This document shows, in pieces, positions 1 through 7,769 of a DNA stretch of 64,000 bases. The notes under the pieces are model-generated. The model had not been told where the DNA came from and did no database searches. It worked only from the letters and a program-made list of their open reading frames with translations. The translations under genes were made by a program, and so were the position numbers. Within the stretch, counting starts at the first letter, position 1. Every line of letters starts with the position of its first letter. Source of the stretch: Neptunitalea chrysea (lineage in GTDB: Bacteria > Bacteroidota > Bacteroidia > Flavobacteriales > Flavobacteriaceae); contig NZ_BRVP01000005.1 of assembly GCF_027924145.1 (NCBI RefSeq), forward strand, positions 1 through 64,000, given 5' to 3'.

Positions 1-23
1 TGCTAACAAATAGGGTTGGCAAA

Positions 24-119
24 CTAGCTTCTTACCAATTTACCCAATGAATCTATTAATTGTTGATTATCCTCCAATGCTATCTTTGCTACTGATTAAT
101 ATTCACTAATCCAGTCATC
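24..119 (-). pseudogene. possible decayed 3' end of an unknown ORF
   Basis: Read on the minus strand, this stretch gives a protein-like C-terminus (… DDWISEY, stop, SVAKIALEDNQQLIDSLGKL, VRS, stop) with an in-frame TAA at 98-96. The open part is too short for a confident call. The amino-acid composition looks coding while the surrounding 400 bases do not, so a gene killed by a nonsense change or truncation is possible. The family is not recognised. Chance similarity to coding sequence is the main alternative. Confidence 0.2.
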
Positions 120-530
120 AATCTTTACAAAGATATAAAAACTACCCTACAATTAAGTAAGATAAAATCATTCAACTCAAAAACAAAGGTTATTATTATT
201 TAGAGTCTTTAATGCTGTTCAGACCTTTATATTGTTTAGTATCGGTTCGATTTTAGTTTTAGAGACGATGGTTTTAATATATTCCAATTTTTGATTTCTA
301 TGCGTAGAGTAAAGTAATTCACAACTGTTTGAATCAGTATTAGCGGAGTAAAGGCTTCTGAATCTTAGAATAAAACTATAATTCTTAAGGTTACAATTTA
401 AAAGCTGTCAGAAATTTTGGAATTTAATATGATTAAATATGGATAATGGCCATTTCCTTTGTATCAAAACAAACCATTTCACGTCATAAAAAACCACTTT
501 TTGTTTAACCATTGTTTAACCAAGTGGCAC
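120..530. other. AT-rich non-coding stretch
   Basis: No open reading frame, RNA gene or repeat can be supported here. Stops occur in all six frames and the base composition is that of intergenic DNA. It may be debris of the decayed ORF at the left edge. Confidence 0.4.
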
Positions 531-561
531 AAAAAAAGGCCTTTGATTTCTCAAAAGCCTT
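531..561 (-). terminator. intrinsic terminator of the tRNA gene
   Basis: On the minus strand an 11-bp stem (AAGGCTTTTGA paired with TCAAAGGCCTT, one G-T wobble) closes a 4-base GAAA loop and is followed by a run of T. It begins about 12 bases after the 3' end of the tRNA and so ends that transcript. Confidence 0.85.
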
Positions 562-572
562 GGTTTATCTTG

Positions 573-646
573 TAGCGAAGACGGGAGTTGAACCCGTGAC
601 CTCAGGGTTATGAATCCTGCGCTCTAACCAACTGAGCTACCTCGCC
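573..646 (-). tRNA. tRNA-Met (anticodon CAT)
   Basis: The minus strand folds into a 74-nt cloverleaf: acceptor GGCGAGG with CTTCGCT, D arm GCTC/GAGC, anticodon arm with loop TTCATAA, 5-nt variable region, and T arm ACGGG/CCCGT with loop TTCAACT. The anticodon is CAT. The pattern most resembles elongator methionine tRNA; an isoleucine tRNA with lysidine-modified CAT cannot be fully excluded from sequence. The initiator is unlikely because the 1-72 position is a G-T pair and the anticodon stem lacks three G-C pairs. No CCA end is encoded, as is usual in this phylum. Confidence 0.93.
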
Positions 647-806
647 ATATGTTGTGCATCTCTCAATGCGGGTGCAAATATATAACTTAATTTAAATACT
701 CCAAATACTAATTGAAAAAATAATTATTTCTCTTTTTATTTTGATTTTTTAATTAAATACCTATATTGTCGTTCTGATATAATTTTTACAATTAACGAGC
801 ATTTCT

Positions 807-1190
807 ATGGAAGAAAAAATAAAGTATGAGTTAGAATTTGTGGTTCAATCATCACCATCTTTGTTATATCAATATATTTCAACACCTTCAGGCCTTTCAG
901 AATGGTTTGCAGATAATGTAAATTCGAGAGGTGAGTTATTCACTTTTATTTGGGATGGAGCAGAGGAAGAAGCAAAATTGGTTAAAAAGAAAAATGGCGA
1001 ATTAGTAAAATTTCATTGGGCAGCTAACGATGATATATCGTTTTTTGAAATGAAGATTGTTGTTGATGAAATTACAAAAGATGTATCACTTTTAATTACT
1101 GACTTTGCAGATGAAGATGAAGTGGATGAGGCTAAAATGTTGTGGGAAAATCAGATATCTGATTTAAAACAAGTTTTGGGTTCTGCCTAA
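807..1190 (+). CDS. START-like / AHSA1-type domain protein
   Basis: A 127-residue cytosolic protein that matches the START-like (SRPBCC, Bet v1 fold) proteins found throughout Flavobacteriia. The N-terminal part has the hallmark of AHSA1-type domains: a strand, then a helix reading LLYQYISTPSGLSEWFADNV, then alternating strands with many acidic residues and a long C-terminal helix. Such folds make a hydrophobic ligand pocket, but the ligand of this subfamily is unknown to me. The ATG start is preceded by an A/T-rich leader. It is a single gene ended by the terminator just before the aminotransferase start. Confidence 0.8.
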   Translation: MEEKIKYELEFVVQSSPSLLYQYISTPSGLSEWFADNVNSRGELFTFIWDGAEEEAKLVKKKNGELVKFHWAANDDISFFEMKIVVDEITKDVSLLITDFADEDEVDEAKMLWENQISDLKQVLGSA

Positions 1191-1214
1191 TTCTTCTAAA
1201 AATATAGAATTAAG

Positions 1215-1222
1215 TATCTTTG
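1215..1222 (+). promoter_or_regulatory. -7 box (TATCTTTG) of the aminotransferase gene
   Basis: TATCTTTG is a perfect match to the Bacteroidota -7 consensus TAnnTTTG. It sits 25 bases before the ATG at 1248. No clear -33 TTTG is seen at the expected distance. Transcription would start about 5 nt after the box, inside the hairpin that ends the previous gene. Confidence 0.5.
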
Positions 1223-1247
1223 CCCTGAAATTTTCAGGGCTTTTTTT
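1222..1247 (+). terminator. intrinsic terminator abutting the next start codon
   Basis: GCCCTGAAA paired with TTTCAGGGC, then seven T residues that run straight into the ATG at 1248. It should end the START-like gene's transcript. A transcript begun from the -7 box at 1215 would lack the 5' arm and so escape termination. Confidence 0.7.
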
Positions 1248-2093
1248 ATGATTAATTATAACGGTACAATACAACCTACAGATAACAAGCAACTTACCTT
1301 TAATAATAGAGGTTTTAAGTATGGTGATGCACTTTTTGAAACCATTAGAGTGATTGATGGAAAGGTAATTTTTGGAGAGGAACACTATTTGAGGTTAATG
1401 GCATCTATGCGTATTATGCGTATGGAAATACCTATGGAATATACACTTGAATTTTTTGAAAGTGAAATTCTTAGACTTGTTAACGCAACCGGAATGAAAG
1501 GAAAGCCTGTTAAGGTTAGGTTTAATGTTTTTAGAAACGATGGAGGGTTGTACACACCTGTAAATAATGATGTTACGTTTTATATACAGGCTACTCCGCT
1601 AAAAAATGCCTTTTATATTATTACAGATGATGTTTATGGGGTAGATATTTTTAAAGATTTTTACCAGGCGCCGGGTTTATTGTCTTCACTTAAAACAACC
1701 AATAAAGCTTTGCAAATTATAGGGGGTGTGTATGCAAAGGAAAATGATTTACAGAATTGTTTGGTATTAAACACTAATAAAAGTGTAATAGAGGCGTTAA
1801 ACGGAAATTTATTTTTAGTAAAAGGGACTACTATTAAAACACCTCCCATTGCAGATGGTTGTTTAAATGGGATAGTAAGAAAACAGGTTTTAAAACTACT
1901 TCAGAAACTTGAAGGGTATACCGTAGAGGAAGTATCTATTTCTCCGTTTGAATTACAAAAGGCAGATGAATTGTTTATTACGAATTCGGTTATTGGTATT
2001 CAACCCATAAAAAAATATCGCAAAAAAGAATTTACAACTACTTTTGCAAAAGGGTTGATAGGTAAGCTAAACGCTGTTGCACGTTTAGGGTAG
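1248..2093 (+). CDS. aminotransferase class IV (PabC/IlvE-like)
   Basis: A 281-residue PLP enzyme of fold type IV. The N-terminus NNRGFKYGDALFETIRV is the family signature of 4-amino-4-deoxychorismate lyases and branched-chain aminotransferases. The segment SSLKTTNKA supplies the probable PLP lysine, and ALNGNLFLVKGTTIKTPP with GIVRKQVLKL matches the C-terminal half of the fold. Length is normal. Whether it makes p-aminobenzoate or transaminates branched-chain amino acids cannot be decided; the length and the GFKYGDALFET motif lean to the PabC-like side. It stands alone with its own promoter. Confidence 0.85.
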   Translation: MINYNGTIQPTDNKQLTFNNRGFKYGDALFETIRVIDGKVIFGEEHYLRLMASMRIMRMEIPMEYTLEFFESEILRLVNATGMKGKPVKVRFNVFRNDGGLYTPVNNDVTFYIQATPLKNAFYIITDDVYGVDIFKDFYQAPGLLSSLKTTNKALQIIGGVYAKENDLQNCLVLNTNKSVIEALNGNLFLVKGTTIKTPPIADGCLNGIVRKQVLKLLQKLEGYTVEEVSISPFELQKADELFITNSVIGIQPIKKYRKKEFTTTFAKGLIGKLNAVARLG

Positions 2094-2122
2094 CTTAGAG
2101 GTATTATATACAATCTAAAAAA

Positions 2123-2683
2123 TTAATTAAAACTAGGGTTTTCTGGGGCGTTTGCCCATAAAAGGTAATCTCCTCCCAACTCTTGTATTTTCTCTTTCCA
2201 GAAGGTACGAGATGGTTTTCTAATAACATTACTGCTATAGGTGTTTTTGGCAATAACCCATGAGTTGGCATTAAGTTCGTCTATTAGCTGTTCCGCTTCC
2301 CACCCTGAATAACCTAAAAAGAATTTAATATCAGATTCTCTTATTTTGCTGTCATTAATAAGATGAATAATGCTTTCAAAATCGCCACCCCAATAAATAC
2401 CTGAAGCTATTTCTATACTGTTAGGTATCATTTCAGGAATCTTATGTATAAAATAAAGGTTTTCTTGTTCTACCGGTCCTCCATTATATACCTTAAAGGT
2501 TTTATGAATTTCAGGAACAAGTTCATTTAATTTAAAGTCTAACGGTTTATTTAAAATAAATCCTACCGAACCAATTGTGTTATGATCTGCTAATAAGATC
2601 ACCGACCTATTAAAGGAAATGTCACCAATAATGGAAGGCTCGGCAATAAGTAAAAGTCCTTTCTGGGGTTTTAGAGCTTCCAT
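2123..2683 (-). CDS. YqgE/AlgH family protein (DUF179)
   Basis: About 186 residues. The start GLLLIAEPSIIGDISFNRSV, the segment GSVGFILNKPL and the later motifs VYNGGPV and FLGYSGWEAEQLIDEL are diagnostic of the YqgE/AlgH family. The family is widespread and structurally known, but its biochemical role is unsettled. I place the start at the ATG (MEALKPQK); an in-frame TTG lies two codons further up. The gene lies convergent to the aminotransferase and tail-to-head with the HU gene, separated from it by HU's terminator. Confidence 0.93.
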   Translation of the reverse strand: MEALKPQKGLLLIAEPSIIGDISFNRSVILLADHNTIGSVGFILNKPLDFKLNELVPEIHKTFKVYNGGPVEQENLYFIHKIPEMIPNSIEIASGIYWGGDFESIIHLINDSKIRESDIKFFLGYSGWEAEQLIDELNANSWVIAKNTYSSNVIRKPSRTFWKEKIQELGGDYLLWANAPENPSFN

Positions 2684-2745
2684 ACGCAATAACTTTTAAT
2701 TAAACTTAAAATATTTTATTTAGAATAACAAATAAAGCATACAAT

Positions 2746-2774
2746 AAAAAAAGCACCTTACTTTAAGGTGCTTT
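2746..2774 (-). terminator. terminator of the HU gene
   Basis: AAGCACCTTA pairs with TAAGGTGCTT around a short loop. On the minus strand the stem is followed by seven T. It lies about 25 bases after the HU stop. Confidence 0.85.
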
Positions 2775-2798
2775 GGTATATGATATATCGTAAGGATA

Positions 2799-3071
2799 TT
2801 AATTAATAGCGTCGCTTAATTCTGCACCTGCTTTAAATTTAACAACTTTTTTAGCGGCAATTTGAATTGTAGCTCCAGTTTGTGGATTTCTTCCTTCTCT
2901 TGCTGCTCTTTCAGATACAGACCATGATCCAAAACCTACTAAAGAGATTTTACCACCTTCTTTTAAAGTTTTTTCAACATTTCCTAAAAATGATTCTAAA
3001 GATTTTTTAGCTGCTGCTTTTGTTATACCAGCATCTGCTGCCATTGCATCAATTAATTCTGTCTTGTTCAT
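2799..3071 (-). CDS. HU family DNA-binding protein
   Basis: 90 residues, the usual length of HU/IHF subunits. The N-terminal helices (MNKTELIDAMAADAGITKAA) and the arm region GFGSWSVSERAAREGRNPQT followed by IQIAAKKVVKFKAG are the standard HU signature. HU bends and compacts DNA as a dimer. The gene is monocistronic, with a good promoter upstream and a terminator downstream. Confidence 0.97.
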   Translation of the reverse strand: MNKTELIDAMAADAGITKAAAKKSLESFLGNVEKTLKEGGKISLVGFGSWSVSERAAREGRNPQTGATIQIAAKKVVKFKAGAELSDAIN

Positions 3072-3123
3072 AAGTTTAAATTTAAATTATAATTTGGGTT
3101 CACTAATTTTTGTAAAACCATAA

Positions 3124-3153
3124 CAAATTTATACGGATTTCGTTATTACACAA
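3124..3153 (-). promoter_or_regulatory. promoter of the HU gene
   Basis: On the minus strand a TTG at 3153-3151 and TAAATTTG at 3131-3124 are separated by 19 bases, matching the Bacteroidota -33/-7 arrangement (TTTG, about 19-20 bases, TAnnTTTG). The box lies 53 bases before the HU start. Confidence 0.6.
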
Positions 3154-3257
3154 GTATTTCAAGGTTAAATCGGTATATTTGTTAATAACTTAACACCATT
3201 GTTAATAAACGCGCTTTTATCTTAAGGCTTTTTTAATATTGCCAGTGTTTACAAGGG

Positions 3258-4205
3258 TTAATCCATTAACGCGTTGGGTGCAAAGTTAAAGCCATTTAAA
3301 ACGGCACTAATATGCATTCGTTTTTTTGCTGGCATTTGTATTTCGTTTAATTTTATGTATCCATCTTGTACAGCTACTTTTACACTTTTTTTGGAAACTA
3401 CTAAAGTTCCTGGTTTTTCTGCTACCGAAACAATTTCTTTGCTTACATCATAAACTTTTATGTTATATGATTCTCCTTCTTGTTGTAATAGTGTCCATGC
3501 TGTAGGATACGGACTCATACCTCTAATAAAGTTATAAACGTTTTTAACGGTATCATCCCAATTTATTTTACAAGTGTTTTTATGTATTTTAAAAGCATCT
3601 TTTGTAATTTGATTATCATCTTGTAACGTAGTACTAATAGTGTCTGTTTTTATTTGTGCTACGGTTTTCACTACTAAATTTGCACCAACATGCATTAGTT
3701 TATCATGCAGTGTTCCGGCGGTATCTTTTTCATCAATAGCTACTTCTTCTTGTAAAATCATTGCACCGGTGTCAATTTTTTCGTCAATGAAAAAAGTAGT
3801 TACTCCGGTTTTTTCTTCGCCATTTATAATAGCCCAGTTAATTGGTGCTGCTCCACGGTAGTTTGGTAATAAAGAGGCATGTAAATTAAAAGTTCCGTAT
3901 TCTGGTAATTGCCATACCACTTTAGGTAACATTCTAAAGGCAACCACTATTTGTAAGTTGACCTTTAAAGCTATTAATTCTTTAGTAAAGTCCTCGTCTT
4001 TTAAGTTGGTAGGCTGTAATATATTCAGGTTTTTTTCTAGAGCGTATTGTTTCACAGCCGAATATTGTAGTTTTCTACCTCTACCGGCTGGTTTGTCTGG
4101 TGCAGTAATAACACCTACTATGTTATAGTTTTCTTCAACTAATTTATCTAAAATGGTAACCGCAAATTCTGGTGTACCCATAAAAACTATTCGCAAGTCT
4201 CTCAT
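3258..4205 (-). CDS. fmt: methionyl-tRNA formyltransferase
   Basis: Transfers a formyl group from 10-formyl-tetrahydrofolate to initiator Met-tRNA. The N-terminal domain shows RIVFMGTPEFAV at the start, VITAPDKPAGRGRKL, and the catalytic/folate signature NLHASLLPNYRGAAPINWAI followed by TGVTTFFIDEKIDTG. The C-terminal OB-like domain (INWDDTVKNVYNFIRGMSPY onward) binds the tRNA. I choose the ATG giving MRDLRIVF because it lies one base after the recQ stop and matches the family start; a longer ORF would overlap recQ by 14 bases. It is probably cotranscribed with the ATPase and recQ. Confidence 0.97.
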   Translation of the reverse strand: MRDLRIVFMGTPEFAVTILDKLVEENYNIVGVITAPDKPAGRGRKLQYSAVKQYALEKNLNILQPTNLKDEDFTKELIALKVNLQIVVAFRMLPKVVWQLPEYGTFNLHASLLPNYRGAAPINWAIINGEEKTGVTTFFIDEKIDTGAMILQEEVAIDEKDTAGTLHDKLMHVGANLVVKTVAQIKTDTISTTLQDDNQITKDAFKIHKNTCKINWDDTVKNVYNFIRGMSPYPTAWTLLQQEGESYNIKVYDVSKEIVSVAEKPGTLVVSKKSVKVAVQDGYIKLNEIQMPAKKRMHISAVLNGFNFAPNALMD

Positions 4206-4206
4206 A

Positions 4207-6105
4207 TTATAATAGGTCAAATTCGTTTTTGGTATTTATATTAATGATCTCGTCTTCCATCATTTTTTTTAATGTATTCAAGATGTGTTTTTCAGTAAAT
4301 TGTAAAGTACTGTATAATTTTTGTGATGTAGCCGGAGCTTGATTTAATATATGTATAATATCTTGTTTTACCTTTTCGTATGTAGGTTCAGATAGTTTTA
4401 GTTTATCTGCAATACATACCGAACATATTTTACACTCCTCGGTATCGGTTTCTCCAAAATAGGCTAAGAGTTGTTGGCTTTTGCAAACTGAATCGTTATT
4501 AATAAACGAGATTAGAGACAATACTTGCTTTTTTATATGTGTATTCTGTTGTACAATTTGTTTGGCTATTGTATTAATTGTTTGATTGTCTTCTCGTGGT
4601 GTTAAAAATGTAATTTCAGTATCGGCCTTGGTACTATTGTATGTTATAATATCATTTTTTTGCAATTGATTAAGCAACTCTATAATAGTAGTTTCTTTAG
4701 TACCACATTTAGTAGCAATAAGTGACGGATTAATGTTGGTTTCATAATTAAAGACACCTCCATAGGTTCTTAAAATTACGTCCATAGGCTGTTTTACATA
4801 CGAATATTTGGCTACATAATTTTCAAAAGTAGCTTGGGAAGTATGAATATGTATAAGGTGCTTTTCAAAGAAATTTTCACTTAGTGATATAATAGAAAAC
4901 CGATCGAGCATTTGTAGTGCCAAATAGGTTACCGATTGTGAAAGTTTATAGCTATTACAAAATTCATTAAAATTAAAGGAACAGGTTTCACCTGAACCTT
5001 CACCAAAAGGAATTTGAAAATAATTGGTTAGTTTTCGGTAAATGAATTTTATAATATCAACATTTGGTAATACATCTATATACTGATTAATGGCCTTGTA
5101 TTCTTCTGCTTTATTTTTAAACAAAATAGCAAACGACTTTTTACCATCTCTACCAGCTCTACCAGCTTCTTGAAAGTAACTTTCAATGCAATCTGGATAA
5201 CTAAGATGAATTACAGTACGTACATCAGGTTTATCAATCCCCATTCCAAAGGCATTGGTAGCTACCATTACCTGTATTTCATTAGAAAGCCACTGGTTTA
5301 GTCTAACCACTTTTTCATTAGCGGTAAGTCCACCATGAAAGTAAGTAGCCTTGAAATTTTCTTTTTCAAGAAATGTACTTACTTCTTGTGTGGCTCTTCT
5401 GTTTCTAACATATATAATAGAAGTACCTGTATTTTTTCTTAAAATTTGAACTAATTTAAAATTCGGATTTTCCTCTTTTAGCGTCATGTAGGCTACGTTA
5501 GGTCTCGCAAAAGAGCTTTTAAATAACGTTGCGTTTTGAATACTTAGATTCTCCTGAATATCTTCTAAAACCTGTTTGGTGGCGGTGGCGGTAAGCGCTA
5601 TTAACGGACAGGTAGGAAATAACTCTTTTAAAATTTTACAATTTCTATATGCTGGTCTAAAATTATTACCCCACTGACTAATACAATGAGCTTCGTCAAT
5701 AGCTATCATAGAAACATCCATTCGTTTTATGCGTTCTATAACGAGTTCTTGCTGAAGACGCTCAGGAGAGAGATACAAAAATTTATAATTACCGTAAATA
5801 GCATTATCCAGAGTAGCATCTAAATCAGCTTTAGATAATCCACCTGTAATAGCCAGCGCTCTTATATTTTTTTCGGTAAGCTTTTGCATCTGTTCCTTCA
5901 TTAAGGCTACTAGCGGAGATACCACAATGCAAATACCGTCCTTAACCATTGCAGGTACCTGAAAGCAAATAGTTTTACCACCTCCTGTTGGTAACAAAGC
6001 AATAGTGTCTTTGTTGTTTAAAACAGAGGTAACAATATTTTCTTGTAGGCTTCGGAAATCGTTAAATTTCCAATAATGCTTTAATATCTCCTTTGGTGTT
6101 GGCAT
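4207..6105 (-). CDS. recQ: RecQ-type ATP-dependent DNA helicase
   Basis: A 632-residue 3'-5' superfamily 2 helicase for recombination and fork repair. Walker A is LPTGGGKT (about residues 38-45) and the DEAH box is at about 137-140 inside IDEAHCISQWG. Motif VI is present as YFQEAGRAGRDG. A zinc-binding RecQ region ends in CKICSVC. There is no clear HRDC domain, so this is the shorter RecQ form common in Flavobacteriia. Four bases separate it from the upstream ATPase gene and one base from fmt, which suggests a single operon. Confidence 0.93.
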   Translation of the reverse strand: MPTPKEILKHYWKFNDFRSLQENIVTSVLNNKDTIALLPTGGGKTICFQVPAMVKDGICIVVSPLVALMKEQMQKLTEKNIRALAITGGLSKADLDATLDNAIYGNYKFLYLSPERLQQELVIERIKRMDVSMIAIDEAHCISQWGNNFRPAYRNCKILKELFPTCPLIALTATATKQVLEDIQENLSIQNATLFKSSFARPNVAYMTLKEENPNFKLVQILRKNTGTSIIYVRNRRATQEVSTFLEKENFKATYFHGGLTANEKVVRLNQWLSNEIQVMVATNAFGMGIDKPDVRTVIHLSYPDCIESYFQEAGRAGRDGKKSFAILFKNKAEEYKAINQYIDVLPNVDIIKFIYRKLTNYFQIPFGEGSGETCSFNFNEFCNSYKLSQSVTYLALQMLDRFSIISLSENFFEKHLIHIHTSQATFENYVAKYSYVKQPMDVILRTYGGVFNYETNINPSLIATKCGTKETTIIELLNQLQKNDIITYNSTKADTEITFLTPREDNQTINTIAKQIVQQNTHIKKQVLSLISFINNDSVCKSQQLLAYFGETDTEECKICSVCIADKLKLSEPTYEKVKQDIIHILNQAPATSQKLYSTLQFTEKHILNTLKKMMEDEIININTKNEFDLL

Positions 6106-6108
6106 TAA

Positions 6109-6648
6109 TTAACTGTTATTAAGAGTACTTAGTATAAAATCGGCTCTTTCTTCAATAGTACCAAAAGGCACCTCAATTAAGTTGTAACCGTACTTTTTGT
6201 AGGTGGTTTTAAGATTTTCAAAAATTAAAATAGCCTGCTCATAGTTCTCATAACGTTCGTTATCAGAAATGTAAATTTCTTTCCAGGGGGGTAAAATAAA
6301 TATAGTGTCGTAAATATACTGTTCACATGCATTTACAAAGATAGGAGGATAGGTGTTATTAATAAAATCCATATAAGCCACAACATCATGTATCCCTCTA
6401 TCAAAAAAAAGATATGGAGTATCTAAATGAATTGTTTTGTATTGTACTATTCTACCATGCAAAAGGCGTTCGCTAAACAAGATAGGGTCTTTTAAAAATA
6501 GTTGATCTATCCCTTCACGTTTGGCTTCAAGAATAATTTCTCGGGATATTTCAGGTAAACAATGATGTTTCCTTTTTAACAGTTCGTTAATTATAGAAGT
6601 TTTTCCTGAACCTGGTCCGCCGGTAATTACAATTTTTTTTGAACTCAT
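6109..6648 (-). CDS. AAA-type ATPase/kinase (AAA_28-like)
   Basis: About 179 residues. Walker A is GGPGSGKTS at residues 10-17, near the N-terminus. It is followed by REIILEAKREG, then FFDRGIHDVVAYMDF, a Walker-B-like segment, and the typical nucleoside-kinase-like fold of the AAA_28 group. The substrate is unknown. I place the start at the ATG giving MSSKKIVITGG rather than 16 codons upstream, because that puts the P-loop at the usual distance. It is first in a probable operon with recQ and fmt. Confidence 0.8.
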   Translation of the reverse strand: MSSKKIVITGGPGSGKTSIINELLKRKHHCLPEISREIILEAKREGIDQLFLKDPILFSERLLHGRIVQYKTIHLDTPYLFFDRGIHDVVAYMDFINNTYPPIFVNACEQYIYDTIFILPPWKEIYISDNERYENYEQAILIFENLKTTYKKYGYNLIEVPFGTIEERADFILSTLNNS

Positions 6649-6738
6649 ACATACTGTAAACAGGTTGTAAAAGTACTTATTTACCAGTATTAGCACAACC
6701 CCTAAATTTAAAAGAAGAAATTAATAGGAAAGATTGAG

Positions 6739-6746
6739 TATCTTTG
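6739..6746 (+). promoter_or_regulatory. -7 box (TATCTTTG) of the DUF493 gene
   Basis: A perfect TAnnTTTG box 19 bases before the ATG at 6765. The spacing predicts a short leader of about 13 nt. No convincing -33 TTTG was found. Confidence 0.5.
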
Positions 6747-6764
6747 CACTATTAATAAAAGAAT

Positions 6765-7052
6765 ATGAGTACTGAAAAAGAAGAAGAATTTTATAGTAGA
6801 TTAAAAGAAGAATTGGGTAACACTTCTTTATGGCCATCAGAATATTTGTATAAATTTATTATACCTAGCGATGCTGAAAAAATGGCTTATATAGAAGGTT
6901 TATTTAATGGTAAAAATGCAGATATAAAAACAAAAGAATCTGCTACCGGTAAATTTTGTAGTATTTCAATAAAATTGAAATTGAAAAATCCGGATGAAGT
7001 TATTTACTATTATAAAGAAGTTGGAAAAATAGAAGGAGTAATAGCATTATAA
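6765..7052 (+). CDS. DUF493 family protein (YbeD-like)
   Basis: 95 residues, a compact ferredoxin-like alpha-beta fold. The segments WPSEYLYKFIIPSDAEKM and SATGKFCSISIKLKLKNPDE fit the DUF493 pattern, with the conserved SxxGKYxSxTI-like strand. The role is unknown to me; E. coli YbeD lies near lipoate genes, which is not the case here. It is the first gene of a same-strand group with DUF4290 and murA. Confidence 0.85.
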   Translation: MSTEKEEEFYSRLKEELGNTSLWPSEYLYKFIIPSDAEKMAYIEGLFNGKNADIKTKESATGKFCSISIKLKLKNPDEVIYYYKEVGKIEGVIAL

Positions 7053-7110
7053 CTAAATGTTTTTTATTATTTTGCAAATAAATATATTGATTCTTTAATA
7101 AATTGAGATT

Positions 7111-7755
7111 TTGATAGACGCTATTGAATATAATACTGAAAGAGAAAAACTAATTATACCAGAATATGGAAGACATATTCAGAAAATGGTTAATTATTGC
7201 AAATCTATAGCTGATAGGGCAGAGAGAAATAAGGTTGCACAATCAATTATAGGAGTAATGGGAAATTTAAATCCGCACTTAAGAGATGTGCCAGATTTTC
7301 AGCATAAATTATGGGATCAGCTATTTATTATGGCCGATTTTGATTTAGATGTAGATTCACCATATCCTACTCCTTCAAGAGAATTATATGCGCAGCGTCC
7401 AGAACCTTTAAATTATCCGCAGAACTATCCAAAGTATCGTTTCTATGGAAATAATATTAAACGTATGATTGATGTTTGTAACAGCTGGGAAGAAGGCGAC
7501 CTAAAACAAGCATTGAAGTTTAGTATTGCTAACCACATGAAAAAAAGTTATTTGAACTGGAATAAAGATGTGGTAGAAGATGAAGCGATCTTTAAACATC
7601 TTTATGAGCTTAGCGATGGGAAAATAAATTTGGCTAGATTTGAAGAAGATCTTTCTTCTAGCTCAGACCTTTTACGTAGTAAACAAAAACAACGTACAAA
7701 TAACAAAAATAACAATAGAAATAAAGGAAAAGGTTATATTAAAAAACGTTATTAA
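7111..7755 (+). CDS. DUF4290 domain protein
   Basis: 214 residues. The core (EYNTEREKLIIPEYGRHIQK, MVNYCKSIADRAER, GNLNPHLRDVPDFQHKLWDQ) is the DUF4290 family, which is nearly confined to Bacteroidota and has no assigned function. The C-terminus is a low-complexity basic and Asn-rich tail after about residue 190, possibly for nucleic acid contact. The only plausible start is TTG at 7111; an in-frame TAA lies 12 bases upstream and no ATG exists between. It is 15 bases upstream of murA, suggesting cotranscription. Confidence 0.9.
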   Translation: MIDAIEYNTEREKLIIPEYGRHIQKMVNYCKSIADRAERNKVAQSIIGVMGNLNPHLRDVPDFQHKLWDQLFIMADFDLDVDSPYPTPSRELYAQRPEPLNYPQNYPKYRFYGNNIKRMIDVCNSWEEGDLKQALKFSIANHMKKSYLNWNKDVVEDEAIFKHLYELSDGKINLARFEEDLSSSSDLLRSKQKQRTNNKNNNRNKGKGYIKKRY

Positions 7756-7769
7756 TTACCTGAATTTTA

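Noticed and set aside
1164-1385. 73-codon minus-strand ORF
   Set aside because: It covers the terminator and the start of the aminotransferase gene and has no recognisable sequence.
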